DNA of 64,000 nt from AP-15 sp963788085 (lineage in GTDB: Bacteria > Pseudomonadota > Alphaproteobacteria > ATCC43930 > CGMCC-115725). The position numbers were made by a program, and so were the translations under genes. Under the pieces are notes generated by a model, which was not told the DNA's origin, searched no databases, and worked only from the letters and a program-made list of their open reading frames with translations. The DNA lies in assembly GCA_963788085.1 (NCBI GenBank), contig CAWBFS010000007.1:62001-126000 (forward strand). The letters run 5' to 3'. Positions 63,631-64,000 of this stretch are shown here, piece by piece; within the stretch, counting starts at the first letter, position 1, and every line of letters starts with the position of its first letter.

Positions 63631-64000
63631 CAGCCGGCCCGTCGACGGGATGACGTCCGGTTCTCGCCCGCGAATTGACGCGCGATTGCGGCATCGTCGA
63701 AGGGATATGTCTCGGTGCCGATGATCTGGCCGGTTTCGTGGCCCTTGCCGGCGATCACCAGGAGATCGCCCGGCTCCAGCTCGGCAATGGCCGTCGCGAT
63801 CGCCTCGCGGCGGTCACCGATCTCGATCGCGTTCGGCGCCGCTTCGAGGATCGCGCGCCGGATCGCGGCCGGCGGCTCGGTTCGGGGATTGTCGTCGGTG
63901 ACGTAGACGCGGTCGGCCAAGCGGGTCGCCACCTCTCCCATCAACGGACGCTTGCCGGCGTCGCGGTCCCCGCCGCAGCCGAACAGCACGGCGAGGCGGC
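63630..64000 (-). CDS. murE: UDP-MurNAc-L-Ala-D-Glu-meso-diaminopimelate ligase, C-terminal part (5' end beyond window)
   Basis: The last 123 codons of MurE. LFGCGGDRDAGKRPLMGEVA is a Mur ligase C-domain segment, TDDNPRTEPP contains the DNPR motif that selects meso-diaminopimelate, and LLVIAGKGHETGQ is the family end. It indicates a DAP-type peptidoglycan. The gene continues past the right edge. Its stop overlaps the murF start. Confidence 0.95.
   Translation of the reverse strand, partial: RLAVLFGCGGDRDAGKRPLMGEVATRLADRVYVTDDNPRTEPPAAIRRAILEAAPNAIEIGDRREAIATAIAELEPGDLLVIAGKGHETGQIIGTETYPFDDAAIARQFAGENRTSSRRRAG

Noticed and set aside
1..64000. tRNA, rRNA, prophage integrase or transposase genes
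   Set aside because: None was recognised. No cloverleaf, rRNA core sequence, or recombinase motif was found by eye on either strand.

Overview
This 64 kb window is a high-GC chromosomal segment from an alphaproteobacterium, probably in or near Rhodospirillales. The evidence is gene order rather than one marker. The order rho-hemJ-hemH-hemE, then ppsR-maf-aroE-coaE-dnaQ-secB-Tim44-mltA reading the other way, is the classical alphaproteobacterial arrangement around the replication origin. A ccmABCDE cluster and a division/cell-wall (dcw) cluster running lpxC-ftsZ-ftsA-ftsQ-ddlB-murB-murC-murG-ftsW-mraY-murF-murE agree with this.

Layout. 0-1.6 kb: end of a DUF255 protein and a quinone oxidoreductase. 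1.7-5.7 kb (minus): rho and late haem genes. 5.7-6.1 kb: candidate oriC with a perfect DnaA box. 6.1-12.8 kb (mostly plus): ppsR, maf, aroE, coaE, dnaQ, secB, a Tim44-type protein and mltA. 12.9-16.3 kb: lactate oxidation genes lutA and a fused lutB-lutC, lying between mltA and smr. 16.4-22.4 kb: hldE, mmcB, an SbmA/BacA-like ABC exporter, class II lysS and a lipoprotein. 22.4-25.4 kb: an ABC uptake system without a visible binding protein. 25.6-30.7 kb: a signalling locus (STAS-metallohydrolase fusion, CHASE2-SpoIIE phosphatase, OmpA lipoprotein, FecR protein, RsbW-like ATPase). 30.7-35 kb: cobS, a putative 2OG-Fe(II) oxygenase, a PagL-like lipid A deacylase and a DcaP-type porin. 35.2-37.5 kb: a LysR regulator and two tandemly duplicated genes for small secreted repeat peptides. 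37.6-42.4 kb: a PaaK-like ligase, a possible small RNA, and ccmABCDE plus ccmG. 42.4-46 kb: GNAT, IalB-like protein, rlmN, alpha/beta hydrolase. 46-49.3 kb: a NEW3-domain protein with an ABC-2 system. 49.5-64 kb (minus): bamD, lpxC and the dcw cluster, ending inside murE.

How the genes work together. Much of the window serves the envelope: peptidoglycan precursors (murE/F, mraY, murG/C/B, ddlB), division (ftsW/Q/A/Z), lipid A (lpxC, hldE, PagL-like), outer-membrane assembly (bamD) and cytochrome c maturation (ccm). The most unusual parts are the STAS-MBL/CHASE2 signalling locus, the duplicated LysR/secreted-peptide unit, the absence of murD between mraY and ftsW, and families of palindromic repeats at gene ends, one of which supplies the C-terminus of murB.

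Caveat. At least fourteen genes, including normally essential ones (lysS, ftsW, murF), carry single-base frameshifts or in-frame stops while both halves keep clear family similarity. The most economical reading is residual indel errors in the assembly, but true decay cannot be excluded from sequence alone. These genes are listed as pseudogene or broken CDS with the approximate lesion positions.
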